This document shows, piece by piece, positions 44,605 through 54,664 of a DNA stretch of 64,000 nucleotides. This DNA comes from Vibrio sp. Y2-5 (lineage in GTDB: Bacteria > Pseudomonadota > Gammaproteobacteria > Enterobacterales > Vibrionaceae): positions 62,001 to 126,000 of the forward strand of contig NZ_JACVEG010000004.1 in NCBI RefSeq assembly GCF_014596725.1, given 5' to 3'. The position numbers were made by a program, and so were the translations under genes. Numbering within the stretch: the first letter of the stretch is position 1; every line of letters starts with the position of its first letter. The notes beneath the pieces were generated by a model, which saw nothing but the letters and a program-made list of their open reading frames with translations, had not been told where the DNA came from and did no database searches.

Positions 44605-44764
44605 CTAATACATCTAGTTATATAAACGCTTTGCAAGAAAGACTGTTTCGAATATGCCTACAACAGACTAAACAAAGTCTTTCTTAGATGGTTTATACCA
44701 TTCAGAACAGACGCAATACATATGGAATTGAAATGTTGCGTGTATGTGTGGAGAGTATTGATAC

Positions 44765-44793
44765 AAAAAAGAGATGGGATAGCCATCTCTTTA
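44765..44793 (-). terminator. Terminator after the chemoreceptor gene
   Basis: Minus strand AGAGATGG / CCATCTCT followed by six T. Confidence 0.8.
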
Positions 44794-44824
44794 CCTTTAA
44801 AGCAGCTGATTAACACTGGTAAAT

Positions 44825-46126
44825 TTACAGTGACAATCCTTTAACTGAGTCAGAAACCAGATTTGCTTCCATTACGATTTCTTCGATAACCGCTTTAATC
44901 TCGATGGCTTGACTCTCTCCGTAACTCGTTTTCTCAAGCGCAGCTCGAATATGTGTATCTATGTTCTGTGTAATGGTGGTGTTCTTAGCGATGACGTCAG
45001 CAATTTCTGCAGTTGATTGTGATGTACGGGCTGCCAAATTACGAACTTCTTCAGCAACCACAGCAAAACCTCTACCCTGTTCACCAGCTCGTGCGGCTTC
45101 AATTGCAGCGTTAAGTGCCAGTAAGTTAGTTTGCTCGGCAATCGCTGTAATAGTTGAAACTATAGCGTTCACACTCTTTGCTTGTTCATTCAGTTGACCG
45201 ATCAAATCTCCGACACCTTGAACCGAACCATTGATATCTTCTGAGTTAAATAGAAGAATCTCTACTCTCTCTTTACCCTTTTCTGAAATATCTACGGTTT
45301 CCTGAGCAGTTTTGCATGCGATCAAAGCAGCCTCTTTCACTTTCATTGCATTTTCCACTCGCTCAGTAATATCACTCGCGAGCTTGATGATTTTTACGAC
45401 CTGATTAGCATGGTTATAAATTGGGTTATAAGTGGCTTCTAGCCAAATGGTACGCCCATGCTTATCTATACGTTTAAACAGGCCACTTTTGATCTTTCCT
45501 GTGGTGAGGTCTTGCCAAAAAGTAGGATTCTCTCGATAGAACTCTTCATCACAGAACTGTCGGTGGTGTTTGCCCACAATCTCATTCAATGAATAGCCAA
45601 GGCAATTGAGGAAGTTTTTGTTCGCTCCTAGCACTGTGCCATCAGGTAAAAAATCGATAACAGCCAACGACTTATCCAACGCCTTCAATAAGGCTTGATT
45701 TCTTTCTAATTCAGCTTGCTCGGTCGTCACATCAGAAGCGACTTTGGCGACAGATTCTACCTTGCCATTTTTGATAATCGGGAAATAGGTTGCCTCTAGC
45801 CATACCGCATTCCCCGCTTTGTCTTTGCGAATAAATGTGCCATTTGTAGACTCACCATTCGCCAAAGATTGCCATAGCTCTTTGTATTCGCGTTTATCCA
45901 CATCTTCTGGAAAACACAACACACTATGGTGCTTATTCATCACCTCTTCCAGATGATAGCCAAAAGAACTCAATAAAAGATCGTTCGCATATATAACGTT
46001 CCCTGTTGGGGTAAATTCGATATAGGGAACGTTTTTTTTGAGGGATTCTCTAAAAGCACTCGTTGAAGCGGATTGATCCTTTAAATCTGCAACAATCTTT
46101 TTGTGATAACTGCTTGAGACAAACAT
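44825..46126 (-). CDS. Soluble methyl-accepting chemotaxis protein with two PAS domains
   Basis: 433 residues without membrane segments. PAS 1 about 30-140, PAS 2 about 148-262 (both with FxPxGxVxxAN and HHxxFC-type motifs), then a short methyl-accepting signalling helix hairpin with [20 protein letters not shown] at about 330. AGGAG ribosome site. Cytoplasmic; probably senses an energy or redox ligand through PAS (Aer-like, no flavin motif identified). The signalling region is short, as in other PAS-type receptors of vibrios. Confidence 0.87.
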   Translation of the reverse strand: MFVSSSYHKKIVADLKDQSASTSAFRESLKKNVPYIEFTPTGNVIYANDLLLSSFGYHLEEVMNKHHSVLCFPEDVDKREYKELWQSLANGESTNGTFIRKDKAGNAVWLEATYFPIIKNGKVESVAKVASDVTTEQAELERNQALLKALDKSLAVIDFLPDGTVLGANKNFLNCLGYSLNEIVGKHHRQFCDEEFYRENPTFWQDLTTGKIKSGLFKRIDKHGRTIWLEATYNPIYNHANQVVKIIKLASDITERVENAMKVKEAALIACKTAQETVDISEKGKERVEILLFNSEDINGSVQGVGDLIGQLNEQAKSVNAIVSTITAIAEQTNLLALNAAIEAARAGEQGRGFAVVAEEVRNLAARTSQSTAEIADVIAKNTTITQNIDTHIRAALEKTSYGESQAIEIKAVIEEIVMEANLVSDSVKGLSL

Positions 46127-46284
46127 TGTTCACTCCTGTTAAACAACACACGATTATGTTTAGCCTATAGTTCCGCGAGTATCAACATTTATCCAATCTT
46201 TTTGAAGACTTACGAGCGTTAGTGGAATTGAATTTAAGTTCGAGCCAGAAAACAGTATCGACCTAGCGTTATTGAACGCTTATT

Positions 46285-46983
46285 TTATAAAGCCAGTACC
46301 CCTAAATTATTCATCTGTTTTAATACCCAGTGAACTCGCTGCTGCACATAAGGCGTCATGGGCATTGGCTGTATTTTGTAGGGGTTTGGCAAAACAACCG
46401 CCAATTGCGCAGCTTGATAAGGCGTTAACTGATGTGCCGAAACGCCAAAATAATGCTCACTTGCCGCCTGAACGCCATAAATACCGGGGCCAAATTCAAC
46501 AACGTTCAAATACATTTCCATGATTCGTTCTTTGCCCCACACCAACTCGATCAGCAGCGCGATATAAAGTTCGTAGGCTTTACGCAGATAGGTATGGCTC
46601 GGAAACAAAAAAATATTTTTTGCTGTCTGCTGAGTAATGGTACTGGCACCTCTTTGGGGACCCTGGTCACCACTGCTACTAATCACCGACAGTAATGCCG
46701 AAACATCGACGCCCCAATGATAGGGAAATCTTTGGTCTTCAGAAGCCATAATGGCTAAAGGCAATGAGGGTGATGTGGAATCAATGGATACCCACTGGTG
46801 TTGGGTCTGTTCAGGGTATCCCTTGGGAGGAAATAACGTTCGAGAAACCTGCCAACCCCAAGTTGGTGGATTCACAAATTTCAAGATAACAACCAGCACT
46901 ACAGGCAGACAAAAAGCCAAAGTGATCAATGTAATCAATAATCTACCAATTCGTCTTTTCAATTTTCGGGCAATACCTTTCAA
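46285..46983 (-). CDS. mtgA: Monofunctional peptidoglycan glycosyltransferase
   Basis: 232 residues if started at the TTG at 46983, which has AAAGGTACAGG upstream and gives the family length; the frame is open 43 codons further. A membrane anchor (about 12-35) precedes the GT51 domain with catalytic Glu in ASEDQRFPYHWGVD, then RGASTITQQTAKNIF and MYLNVVEFGPGIYGVQAA. It polymerises lipid II into glycan strands on the periplasmic side. Start site moderately sure. Confidence 0.88.
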   Translation of the reverse strand: MKGIARKLKRRIGRLLITLITLAFCLPVVLVVILKFVNPPTWGWQVSRTLFPPKGYPEQTQHQWVSIDSTSPSLPLAIMASEDQRFPYHWGVDVSALLSVISSSGDQGPQRGASTITQQTAKNIFLFPSHTYLRKAYELYIALLIELVWGKERIMEMYLNVVEFGPGIYGVQAASEHYFGVSAHQLTPYQAAQLAVVLPNPYKIQPMPMTPYVQQRVHWVLKQMNNLGVLAL

Positions 46984-47241
46984 ACCTGTACCTTTATATA
47001 GAATTGCAATGCTAAGTAATTCACGCTCCCTACTTTTCCTAACACTGTATATGGTTAAGCTATATTGATGTCCAATCTCGCGTCCGAGGTTACACGAGAT
47101 CACTTGAAACAATGTTCAGTCCATGTAAATTTCATCACTCATTTGTTTTTTGAATGTTTACTATTGAGCAGCAAGATACCCTTATTTAGTGCTATTCTCG
47201 CCTTGCAACGGCAAAGCTCTCTAATAAATAAGGAATGTTTA

Positions 47242-48087
47242 ATGGTCTTAACGCCTGCCATCTGGATATGGTTACCTCTGATTGCTGCAATCTTCAGCGG
47301 ATTCACCCGCCATAAACTCATTACCGTTGTTTTGTTGGCAATAGCATTAGCATGCGCACTTATCGTTGGGCGTATAGAACTGTTGGCGATGGGTATTTCC
47401 ATCGTTTTACTTTTGGTTGCTCATTACATTCCCAATTTAGTCACACATAAGCGCAGTAAGCGGCTTATCTACCTTTGTTGGACAATTGTTATCGTGACTT
47501 GTGGCCTTCTATTCTTGCATCGCCTACCCGGTTTTAACAATTTGCTGGTTTTGAATCATGTCTATGCAGGTCCGCAAAGTCTGCCATTTACGATGTACTT
47601 AAATTTGGACAAACCGATTGCGTTTTTTGCCCTGCTGTATGCCTATCCGACACTTTTGGGGAACACAAAAAAACTGCACTTCAAGGGGATCTTGCTGGCA
47701 ATAGTGTTACTCGTAAGTTTGCTTCCCTTAGCCTCTTTAACCGGAGCCTTAAAAGTAGAACTTAGCCTACCTGACTGGTGGTGGCTATTTGCAATCAATA
47801 ATTTAATGATTACCTGTGTTGCCGAAGAGGCGTTATTTCGTGGTTTGATTCAACAGTCACTATCCCGTCGCTACACTTGGTGGATCGGTTTAGTTACTGC
47901 CAGCGCGTTGTTTGGTTTAGCTCACGTTGGTGGTGGGATGTTACTTGTGTTTTTCGCGACTTTCGCAGGTTTAGGGTATGGATTGATTTACCATTTTACA
48001 GGACGACTTTGGTGTTCAGTACTTGCCCATTTTGCATTCAACTTTGCTCATCTTGTTTTCTTTACGTATCCCGCATTAGCACATTGA
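47242..48087 (+). CDS. CPBP (Abi/Rce1-type) intramembrane metalloprotease
   Basis: 281 residues from the ATG with AAGGA seven bases upstream. About eight membrane spans. The three CPBP motifs are present: EEALFRG (residue about 200), FGLAHVGGG and HFAFNFAH. Prokaryotic members are putative proteases with roles from bacteriocin immunity to unknown. It lies back-to-back with mtgA. Confidence 0.85.
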   Translation: MVLTPAIWIWLPLIAAIFSGFTRHKLITVVLLAIALACALIVGRIELLAMGISIVLLLVAHYIPNLVTHKRSKRLIYLCWTIVIVTCGLLFLHRLPGFNNLLVLNHVYAGPQSLPFTMYLNLDKPIAFFALLYAYPTLLGNTKKLHFKGILLAIVLLVSLLPLASLTGALKVELSLPDWWWLFAINNLMITCVAEEALFRGLIQQSLSRRYTWWIGLVTASALFGLAHVGGGMLLVFFATFAGLGYGLIYHFTGRLWCSVLAHFAFNFAHLVFFTYPALAH

Positions 48088-48302
48088 ATCGAACTTGCCG
48101 TAACTATGTAATGAAAGTAATGTAATCGCCATATCAAGGCACTTGTAGTAACAATGCACACCACGAGTGCGGGCATAATTCTGAATAACCGGTTTATTCG
48201 CCACTTATCATTTGTATCGATACGTTGTATCGTACGCAGTCTCAGCAGGATTAACATCTTAATTTCCGTAGCCAAACGCATTCAAACAAGAGAATTCAAT
48301 AT

Positions 48303-49109
48303 ATGTCACACCGTAACATCAAATTTATTGCAACCGATATGGATGGAACACTTCTCAACGGCCGCGGACAACTTGACCCTGAATTTTTTACGCTTCATCC
48401 AAAACTGGTTGAGAAAAACATCATTTTTGCTGCGGCTTCCGGCCGTCAGTACTACAGCTTGCTTGATACCTTTTCAGAGGTAAAAGACCAAATTATGTTC
48501 ATCGCTGAAAACGGAACATTGGTGATGCATAAAGGCCAAGAGCTGTATAGCCTGCCTTTAGACTCGGCGGTAATTAATGATTTAATCGCGGCAGCGCGTT
48601 CGATTGAAGGTGCACATATTGTTCTTTGCGGTAAACGTTCTTCCTATATAGAAACTGAAGATCAACGTGCTCGTGAAGAGGTTCAGAAGTACTACCACCG
48701 CTGTGAAATCGTTGAAGATTTAACGACCATCGAAGACGAATTTTTGAAAGTGGCAATTTGCCATTTTGAAGGATCAGAAAAACATGTTTACCCTGTAATT
48801 GACCCTGTTTTCGGTGATACACAAAAAGTCGTGATCAGTGCAAAAATCTGGTTAGATGTGATGAACCCAGCCGCCTCTAAAGGTGAAGCTATCGAATATC
48901 TACAAAATCAATTGGGGTTCACTTACGAAGAAACAATGAGCTTTGGTGACTACTTTAATGATGTGGAGATGCTGCAAGCCAGCTACCACTCTTATGCGGT
49001 AGAAAACGCCCATGAAGAGGTTAAATCTTTTGCTCGCTTCAGCGCACCTAGCAATGACGAGAGTGGCGTTCTAGTGGTGTTAAAAGAGTTATTAAAAGAA
49101 CTCGACTAA
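48303..49109 (+). CDS. Cof-type HAD-IIB sugar phosphatase (YbiV-like)
   Basis: 268 residues. HAD motifs: catalytic DMDGTLL near residue 12, AASGRQ, a Lys before the acidic FGDYFNDVEM near residue 218; the C2 cap lies between. Cof-type enzymes remove phosphate from sugar phosphates or flavin/PLP precursors. Near psuK-psuG but on its own transcript. Confidence 0.87.
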   Translation: MSHRNIKFIATDMDGTLLNGRGQLDPEFFTLHPKLVEKNIIFAAASGRQYYSLLDTFSEVKDQIMFIAENGTLVMHKGQELYSLPLDSAVINDLIAAARSIEGAHIVLCGKRSSYIETEDQRAREEVQKYYHRCEIVEDLTTIEDEFLKVAICHFEGSEKHVYPVIDPVFGDTQKVVISAKIWLDVMNPAASKGEAIEYLQNQLGFTYEETMSFGDYFNDVEMLQASYHSYAVENAHEEVKSFARFSAPSNDESGVLVVLKELLKELD

Positions 49110-49149
49110 CGATTGAGCAAGAAAAGAACAAGAAGATAGCCACACAGTT

Positions 49150-49566
49150 CTAAAGCTCAAAATCGTCTCGTGCTAAACGGGCTTGTGCAATAGTACAGCC
49201 CGTTTTGTCCATCAATTCTGCCAGAGTAATATTTTCATTTTTCGAAATCAGAGCGGCTAACCGTTCAGGAAGAGAAGCTTGCTCATAAGGTTTCAGAGCC
49301 TCACTGATTTTTTCAACGATGAATGGCGTATCTGTGACTATGCCAGATACTTTAAGCTGTTGGTTGTAGTCAGATAGTTGCTCAAAAAAACCTGATATCT
49401 GCCAGTTTCTTGAGCGTCGGATTCTTTTAAGCTCACATCTATAATCAGATGCCAACGCTTTTAACTCTTTCGCTTTCTCGCCACCGACACGACGAACTAA
49501 AGAAGGAAAGAAGATCGTTATTTTTTCATGCTCAACACTCAAGGTTTTCAAAACGACAACCAACAC
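49150..49566 (-). CDS. 'Ribosome recycling factor'-named small vibrio family protein
   Basis: 138 residues. It matches the short vibrio family annotated RRF_GI (VRRVGGEKAKELKALASDY near residue 25); this is not the true Frr, which is about 185 residues. The C-terminus (LAELMDKTGCTIAQARLARD) looks like a helix-turn-helix. A basic stretch (CELKRIRRSRNW) suggests nucleic-acid binding. The GTG start is uncertain. Confidence 0.6.
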   Translation of the reverse strand: MLVVVLKTLSVEHEKITIFFPSLVRRVGGEKAKELKALASDYRCELKRIRRSRNWQISGFFEQLSDYNQQLKVSGIVTDTPFIVEKISEALKPYEQASLPERLAALISKNENITLAELMDKTGCTIAQARLARDDFEL

Positions 49567-49808
49567 CTATAAAACACATTGCGCCAATTATCACGTCACT
49601 CATAATCAAACACAACTTAGTTTGTGTTTTGAAATGGTTAGCCCATTGCTTTCCCAGTAATCCATCCAACTTTCGTCAACCGAAAATCTTGTCTCTGGTG
49701 ATGAGTAAAAGCATCATTGGTCACATTTAATGCTGTAACAGATGAAATAATGTTCTATTTATGAAACGTGACGATATTCAGCAACACAACTAGCAGTAAG
49801 AAGATAAT

Positions 49809-50936
49809 ATGAACATATGTTTGGTTAATGGACATATGTTTGTGACACCTAGAGAAGAACAGATACTCGCCCTACTACGCGAGAACCCAATGATTCAGCA
49901 ACAGGAACTGGCTGATCAACTGATGATCAGTCGCAGTGCGGTAGCCGGACACATCATGAACTTAACCAACAAAGGTCTAATTAAAGGCAAAGGCTATATT
50001 CTCGCCTCGCAAAAAACAGCAATTGTTATTGGCGGTGCCAATATGGATCTTTGTGGTAAGGCATCTGTACCTTTGCTCAATGGCGATTCGAATCCGGGTA
50101 CACTTCATTACAGCCCCGGAGGCGTTGCTCGTAACATTGCGGACAACTTAGCCCGACTTGGTAGCAAAGTCGAACTGATCAGCAGCATAGGTAACGATCA
50201 GTGGGGAGAGCAATTAGTTTCGGCCTGCATAGATGCGGGAGTTGGTGTTAGCCATCTTCTGCGCTGCCAACAAGGCAGAACAGCGACCTATCTCTCTATT
50301 CATGACAATGAAGGCGAAATGCAAATCGCACTGAATGACATGAAAGTGTTGGAGCAACTCAATGCTGATCAACTGACCAAACATAAGTCTCTTATCTCTC
50401 ATAGTGATTTAGTCGTTATAGATGCAAACCTGAGTGAAGATGCTCTCTCCTACCTGTTTAACTGTATCGACAATACACGTATCTATGTCGATCCCGTTTC
50501 AGCAAACAAAGCGTTAAAACTCAAACCCTATTTGTCTCAAATTGACTTATTAAAACCCAACCTTATTGAGGCTGAGCTTCTTTCCGGTATCAAAGTGACA
50601 TCCGAAGATGATTTTCCTCGAATTTGCGATGCTTTACATCATCTTGGAGTCAAAGAAGTGGTTCTAAGCCTTGGTTCAAAAGGCATCTTTGCCAGCAACC
50701 AAAATGAGACCCTTCGACTCAAACCAAGAACCACCAGCGTTACCAACGTTACAGGTGCAGGCGATGCATTAATGGCTGGACTGGCACACGCCACTTTAGA
50801 AATGTGGTCTTGGAAGAAGAGTATTGAATTTGCTTTTAGTTGCGCTGAACTTGCAACGCAATCTTATGACACTATCAACCCGCGCATGTCAGACCGCGCC
50901 GTCCAACGCTTAATGGAGATTAACCATGCTGAATGA
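49809..50936 (+). CDS. psuK: Pseudouridine kinase with N-terminal helix-turn-helix
   Basis: 375 residues. Residues about 12-65 form a winged helix (REEQILALLRENPMIQQQEL, ISRSAVAGHI); residues about 70-365 are a PfkB carbohydrate kinase with VIGGANMDLCGKA, SPGGVARNIADNLARLG and the catalytic NVTGAGDALMAGL. It phosphorylates pseudouridine for breakdown by PsuG. The helix-turn-helix suggests it may also regulate its own operon. It overlaps psuG by 11 bases. Confidence 0.87.
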   Translation: MNICLVNGHMFVTPREEQILALLRENPMIQQQELADQLMISRSAVAGHIMNLTNKGLIKGKGYILASQKTAIVIGGANMDLCGKASVPLLNGDSNPGTLHYSPGGVARNIADNLARLGSKVELISSIGNDQWGEQLVSACIDAGVGVSHLLRCQQGRTATYLSIHDNEGEMQIALNDMKVLEQLNADQLTKHKSLISHSDLVVIDANLSEDALSYLFNCIDNTRIYVDPVSANKALKLKPYLSQIDLLKPNLIEAELLSGIKVTSEDDFPRICDALHHLGVKEVVLSLGSKGIFASNQNETLRLKPRTTSVTNVTGAGDALMAGLAHATLEMWSWKKSIEFAFSCAELATQSYDTINPRMSDRAVQRLMEINHAE

Positions 50937-51840
50937 TTTTCTTGATATCCACCCTGAAGTACGCGCTGCATTAGAAAATAATCAGCCTGTGGTTGCCCTA
51001 GAATCAACCATCATTTCTCATGGTATGCCGTACCCACAAAATGTAGAAACTGCATTAAAAGTTTCAAATACCGTACGTGAATCAGGTGCAACACCAGCGA
51101 CAATTGCCATCATCAACGGTCGCCTCAAAGTCGGTTTAACTCCGGAAGAAATTGAACTTCTGGGGAAAGCGGGACAAAGTGTGGCTAAAGTAAGCCGTCG
51201 GGATATCCCGTTTATTGTTGCTGCTGGAAAACACGGTGCAACAACGGTGGCTGCGACTATGATCTTAGCGGATATGGCTGGCGTTCGCGTATTTGCTACT
51301 GGCGGTATCGGTGGTGTGCATCGCGGTGCCGAAACTACCTTTGACGTATCAGCAGACCTGCAGGAATTGGCTCAAACAAATGTTGCTGTGGTTTGTGCTG
51401 GCGCGAAATCGATACTCGATCTTGGTCTAACCTTAGAGTACTTAGAAACTCATGGCGTACCTGTAATTGGTTATAAAACAGAAAGTTTGCCCGCGTTTTA
51501 TACTCAGTCGAGCGATTTCAAAGTTGACTATCGTCTGGATTCGGCGAGCGATATTGCTTCAGTACTAAAAGCCAAGCAGCAGTTGGGTTTAAAAGGCGGA
51601 GCCGTTATTACCAATCCAATTCCGACAGAATTTGCTATGCCAAAAGATGTGATTGATAACGCCATTGAACAAGCTCTTCGCGAAGCTGACGAACAAGGTA
51701 TTCACGGCAAAGCATCGACCCCATTCCTTCTTGCTCGTGTATGTGAACTTACCGGTGGTGACAGCTTGAGCAGCAACATTCAACTTGTCCTAAACAATGC
51801 AAGACTAGCCTCGGCTATTGCTATAGCGTATTGCGCATAA
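50926..51840 (+). CDS. psuG: Pseudouridine-5'-phosphate glycosidase
   Basis: 304 residues, the usual PsuG/YeiN length. Motifs: VALESTIISHGMPYPQNVET, ATIAIINGRLKVGL, VFATGGIGGVHRGAETTFDV and SADLQELAQT. It splits pseudouridine-5'-phosphate into uracil and ribose-5-phosphate. GGAGA ribosome site within the end of psuK. Confidence 0.93.
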   Translation: MLNDFLDIHPEVRAALENNQPVVALESTIISHGMPYPQNVETALKVSNTVRESGATPATIAIINGRLKVGLTPEEIELLGKAGQSVAKVSRRDIPFIVAAGKHGATTVAATMILADMAGVRVFATGGIGGVHRGAETTFDVSADLQELAQTNVAVVCAGAKSILDLGLTLEYLETHGVPVIGYKTESLPAFYTQSSDFKVDYRLDSASDIASVLKAKQQLGLKGGAVITNPIPTEFAMPKDVIDNAIEQALREADEQGIHGKASTPFLLARVCELTGGDSLSSNIQLVLNNARLASAIAIAYCA

Positions 51841-51864
51841 ACTGAATAGTTGTTCGAACTCATC

Positions 51865-51889
51865 GGTGCCCACATAAAAAGTGGGCACC
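51865..51889 (+). terminator. Terminator-like hairpin after psuG
   Basis: GGTGCCCAC / GTGGGCACC with an A-rich seven-base loop, 24 bases after the stop. No T tract. Confidence 0.6.
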
Positions 51890-51961
51890 ATAATATGCTA
51901 GCAACCTTATTACCGAGACATACTGTTTAGAATGATCTTCGGTTTGATCTTCTTAGAACAA

Positions 51962-53116
51962 CTAATCAAGGTTCCTTGTCGGTTCGGGAATGAAGCGATT
52001 CAGACGGTCAACTTTACGATTTTTTGAAAAGAAGGCTTCAAACTCGACAAATATGCCAGGATTAAGTTTGTAATCATATTCTCTGGGCACTTCTAATTGA
52101 GGCGTTACAGTTAAAAATAACCAATTCTTGTAGAGCTTCTGTATCCATGAGGCTGATAACCAAATGTTGCTCACTTCATCTTCATCGTAAGGCAATACGC
52201 TGATACCTAATGAATACTGCAAAAGTTGTTTTTCGTTGAGACGGTCAAAGTATTGAGCTTGATGAAGAACTTCCCATCTATCGTCATCATAAAGATATTG
52301 GGCACTAGTCCCGATGGTGAAAATCTGCCCTGCTGCTTCATTCACATCGTAATAAAAATTTAGAGCACTGAGTGAACCCAACCCTTTGGAATTAAAGTAG
52401 AAAAATTCTTGACTCACTTTGGTTGTCCAAGACTCGGAAAACTGTGCAACCCTATAAATTTCTGTCCTAGCAAAGGGATCTAAAGGCAGTCTTATCTTTA
52501 TGCCGATGTCAAAACTGGTTCTCCAGTGACTGATTTGCTCATCTTGGAGACGAATGCCACCAAATGCACCTTTTGAATCTGGGCTAGATGTATTCAGACC
52601 ACGCTGTTTACTCTCTAGGTCATCATAATCATCGGGGTCAGTCTCAAAGATAATCTTCCAGTTATGTTCTGTATGAGGTAAATCGATGCGAACCGCGATA
52701 CTTTCATCGGTATCCAAATCGCCACGATGTGAGTACTTTCCGGCAGATATGATCTTGATATAGCTTTTGTTTAGTAAGGGTTCCTCATCGTCTGCCTTCG
52801 CGAGTCCATGATCAATGGACTCACTGAAATCCAATACCAACTCTGAGAGAAAATCATTGGTTTCATCAACCCATGAAATTTCTTCTTCAGTAAGAGGTAC
52901 TGAATAGCGCAAGTCTGAATTCGAACGCTCGAATTCAGTTGTGTCTGGAACGGCTCCAGTAGGTACTGCTAGCGCATAAAATGGCAGAGCTGTAAGGACA
53001 ACGACATGAACGTATTGAACTATCGCTTTACAAATTTTTCTTCCCCAAAAAACCTGAACAATCTCTGAATTTTGATGCCTAATACCTGTACGTTTACAAA
53101 TATTTATATGCAACAT
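51962..53116 (-). CDS. Unrecognised outer-membrane-type protein
   Basis: 384 residues, AAGGACTT before ATG. A late hydrophobic segment (VQYVHVVVLTALPFYALA, about residues 33-50) looks like a signal peptide with a long basic N-region. The mature part begins acidic, then many alternating strands (ISAGKYSHRGDL, SWTTKVSQEFFYFN, LLQYSLGISVLPY, WLFLTVTPQLEVP) suggest a beta-barrel. No family recognised. Divergent from the DUF3108-like gene. Confidence 0.6.
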   Translation of the reverse strand: MLHINICKRTGIRHQNSEIVQVFWGRKICKAIVQYVHVVVLTALPFYALAVPTGAVPDTTEFERSNSDLRYSVPLTEEEISWVDETNDFLSELVLDFSESIDHGLAKADDEEPLLNKSYIKIISAGKYSHRGDLDTDESIAVRIDLPHTEHNWKIIFETDPDDYDDLESKQRGLNTSSPDSKGAFGGIRLQDEQISHWRTSFDIGIKIRLPLDPFARTEIYRVAQFSESWTTKVSQEFFYFNSKGLGSLSALNFYYDVNEAAGQIFTIGTSAQYLYDDDRWEVLHQAQYFDRLNEKQLLQYSLGISVLPYDEDEVSNIWLSASWIQKLYKNWLFLTVTPQLEVPREYDYKLNPGIFVEFEAFFSKNRKVDRLNRFIPEPTRNLD

Positions 53117-53213
53117 AAGTCCTTATTATTTTTTATCAGTTAGGACAATTTCATTAATTCGTATAGATTTATAAATATGGTTGTAGCTTAACCAGCCTTT
53201 AAATGTGGGTCTC

Positions 53214-53861
53214 ATGATAACTAAACATTTATTTATTTTATTACTGCTTTCCTTTGTTACTCTCTCTAGCCGAGCGCAAGCTATTGAGGGTGTAAATGGC
53301 GAATATTCTGTTGATATTGGCCCAGTTAACTTAGGTCAGGTAGTTATGTCATCTACTTGTAAAGATAGCACCTGTTTTTACAAGTCGCGTGCTTATGGCG
53401 CTTTTTTATTTATCAAGGCGAATGTCATTGAACTGGGTTCATATCAACAACTTGACGGTCAAATCATCCCCCTTTCATCCAAATACTCTGAGCGTATAGG
53501 CTCGGATAGAGAGGCTTATACCTACAATTTCAGTTCACTTGAAATAACCGATCAAGACAGCAAAACAAAGGTGTCTGAGTTGGATAAAAACGCTTACCCA
53601 TTTATTCCATTGCTAAACCAAGTGACGCTAGATTTAACTCGTGGGGCGTTGAAAAAATCGTATCAATATGTCCTGAAAGAAAAGATTAAAGATGTAGAAA
53701 TTGACTCTTATTCGACGACGAAAACAGAAAAGGGAATGCAGCATCGCATAGTGGTGAAAAATAAAAACCGCGAGATGGAATTCTTGTTTGTAAACAACGG
53801 CCAAAAACTTCAGTTTGAAGAGTTCAACTATCGTGGTTTCAAAATGTCGCGTATTAAATAA
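53214..53861 (+). CDS. DUF3108-like secreted protein
   Basis: 215 residues from the ATG at 53214 (a GTG lies three codons before). Signal peptide ITKHLFILLLLSFVTLSSRA, then GEYSVDIGPVNLGQVVMSS and later YQYVLKEKIKDVEIDSY, in the style of DUF3108 periplasmic proteins. One probable disulfide (TCKDSTC). Function unknown. Confidence 0.65.
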   Translation: MITKHLFILLLLSFVTLSSRAQAIEGVNGEYSVDIGPVNLGQVVMSSTCKDSTCFYKSRAYGAFLFIKANVIELGSYQQLDGQIIPLSSKYSERIGSDREAYTYNFSSLEITDQDSKTKVSELDKNAYPFIPLLNQVTLDLTRGALKKSYQYVLKEKIKDVEIDSYSTTKTEKGMQHRIVVKNKNREMEFLFVNNGQKLQFEEFNYRGFKMSRIK

Positions 53862-53953
53862 GCATAGAGATGACATTCGTAGACAGTGTTATCTGGATGA
53901 AAAGCCGCGGATGCTGAGCGGCTTTTAACATCACTTTCTTGTTCAAGAATCAA

Positions 53954-54550
53954 CTATTCAAACTTTTTGTCTTTGAAATAGAATTCTTTATCTCGCTCGC
54001 CAATCTCTCGCAGTACTTTGCATGGATTACCCACCGCGACAACATTAGCAGGAATATCTTTTGTAACGACGCTGCCCGCACCAATTACACTGTTCTCACC
54101 TATAGTAATACCCGGTAAAACGACAGAGTTGGCACCAATCCAAACATTGTCTCCAATAGTCACAGGAATATTAAACTGCGCGACTTTTCTGCGCATTTCT
54201 GGATCAACTGGATGCCCAGCCGTCGCAATGGTGACGTTTGGACCAATCATCACATAGTCACCGATGTAGATATAAGTGTCGTCCACCAGTGTCAAATTGA
54301 AATTGGCGTATACATTTTTGCCCAAATGGGTATGAGCACCCCAGTTAGTACGTAAAGGAGGTTCTATGTAGCAACCTTCGCCGACTTCAGCAAACAACTT
54401 CTCCAAGATTGCTTTGCGCTTTTCAACTTCACTTGGCCGAGTCTGATTGTAATCGTAAAGTACTTCAAGGCACTGCATTTGCGCCTTAGCGAGCTCTTCG
54501 TCATCACAGAAGTAAACTTTCTGACTATGCATTATGTGGGAATCATCCAT
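53954..54550 (-). CDS. Sugar O-acetyltransferase (LacA/Maa family)
   Basis: 198 residues from the ATG with GGAAGG upstream. Left-handed parallel beta-helix acetyltransferase: hexapeptide repeats around VTIGDNVWIGANSVVLPGIT, the catalytic His in TAGHPVDPEMRR and the N-terminal LYDYNQTRPSE. It transfers acetyl from acetyl-CoA to a sugar; detoxification of non-metabolised sugars is the common view. Confidence 0.88.
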   Translation of the reverse strand: MDDSHIMHSQKVYFCDDEELAKAQMQCLEVLYDYNQTRPSEVEKRKAILEKLFAEVGEGCYIEPPLRTNWGAHTHLGKNVYANFNLTLVDDTYIYIGDYVMIGPNVTIATAGHPVDPEMRRKVAQFNIPVTIGDNVWIGANSVVLPGITIGENSVIGAGSVVTKDIPANVVAVGNPCKVLREIGERDKEFYFKDKKFE

Positions 54551-54664
54551 TAGACGCCCTTCCTTCAATAACCAATAAAAACACGTAAGTTACTAAATTG
54601 ATTAGGTGATTAATCAGAACTATCTCCCACATAAGTGATTCAGGTTCGCTTTAAATGGTAAAAA

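Noticed and set aside
44613..44636. Third MalI-like operator around AAACGCTTTG
   Set aside because: About 8 of 12 positions match; may be chance.
47065..47241. In-frame extension of the CPBP protease toward mtgA
   Set aside because: AAGGA before the ATG at 47242 and the membrane topology favour the shorter form.
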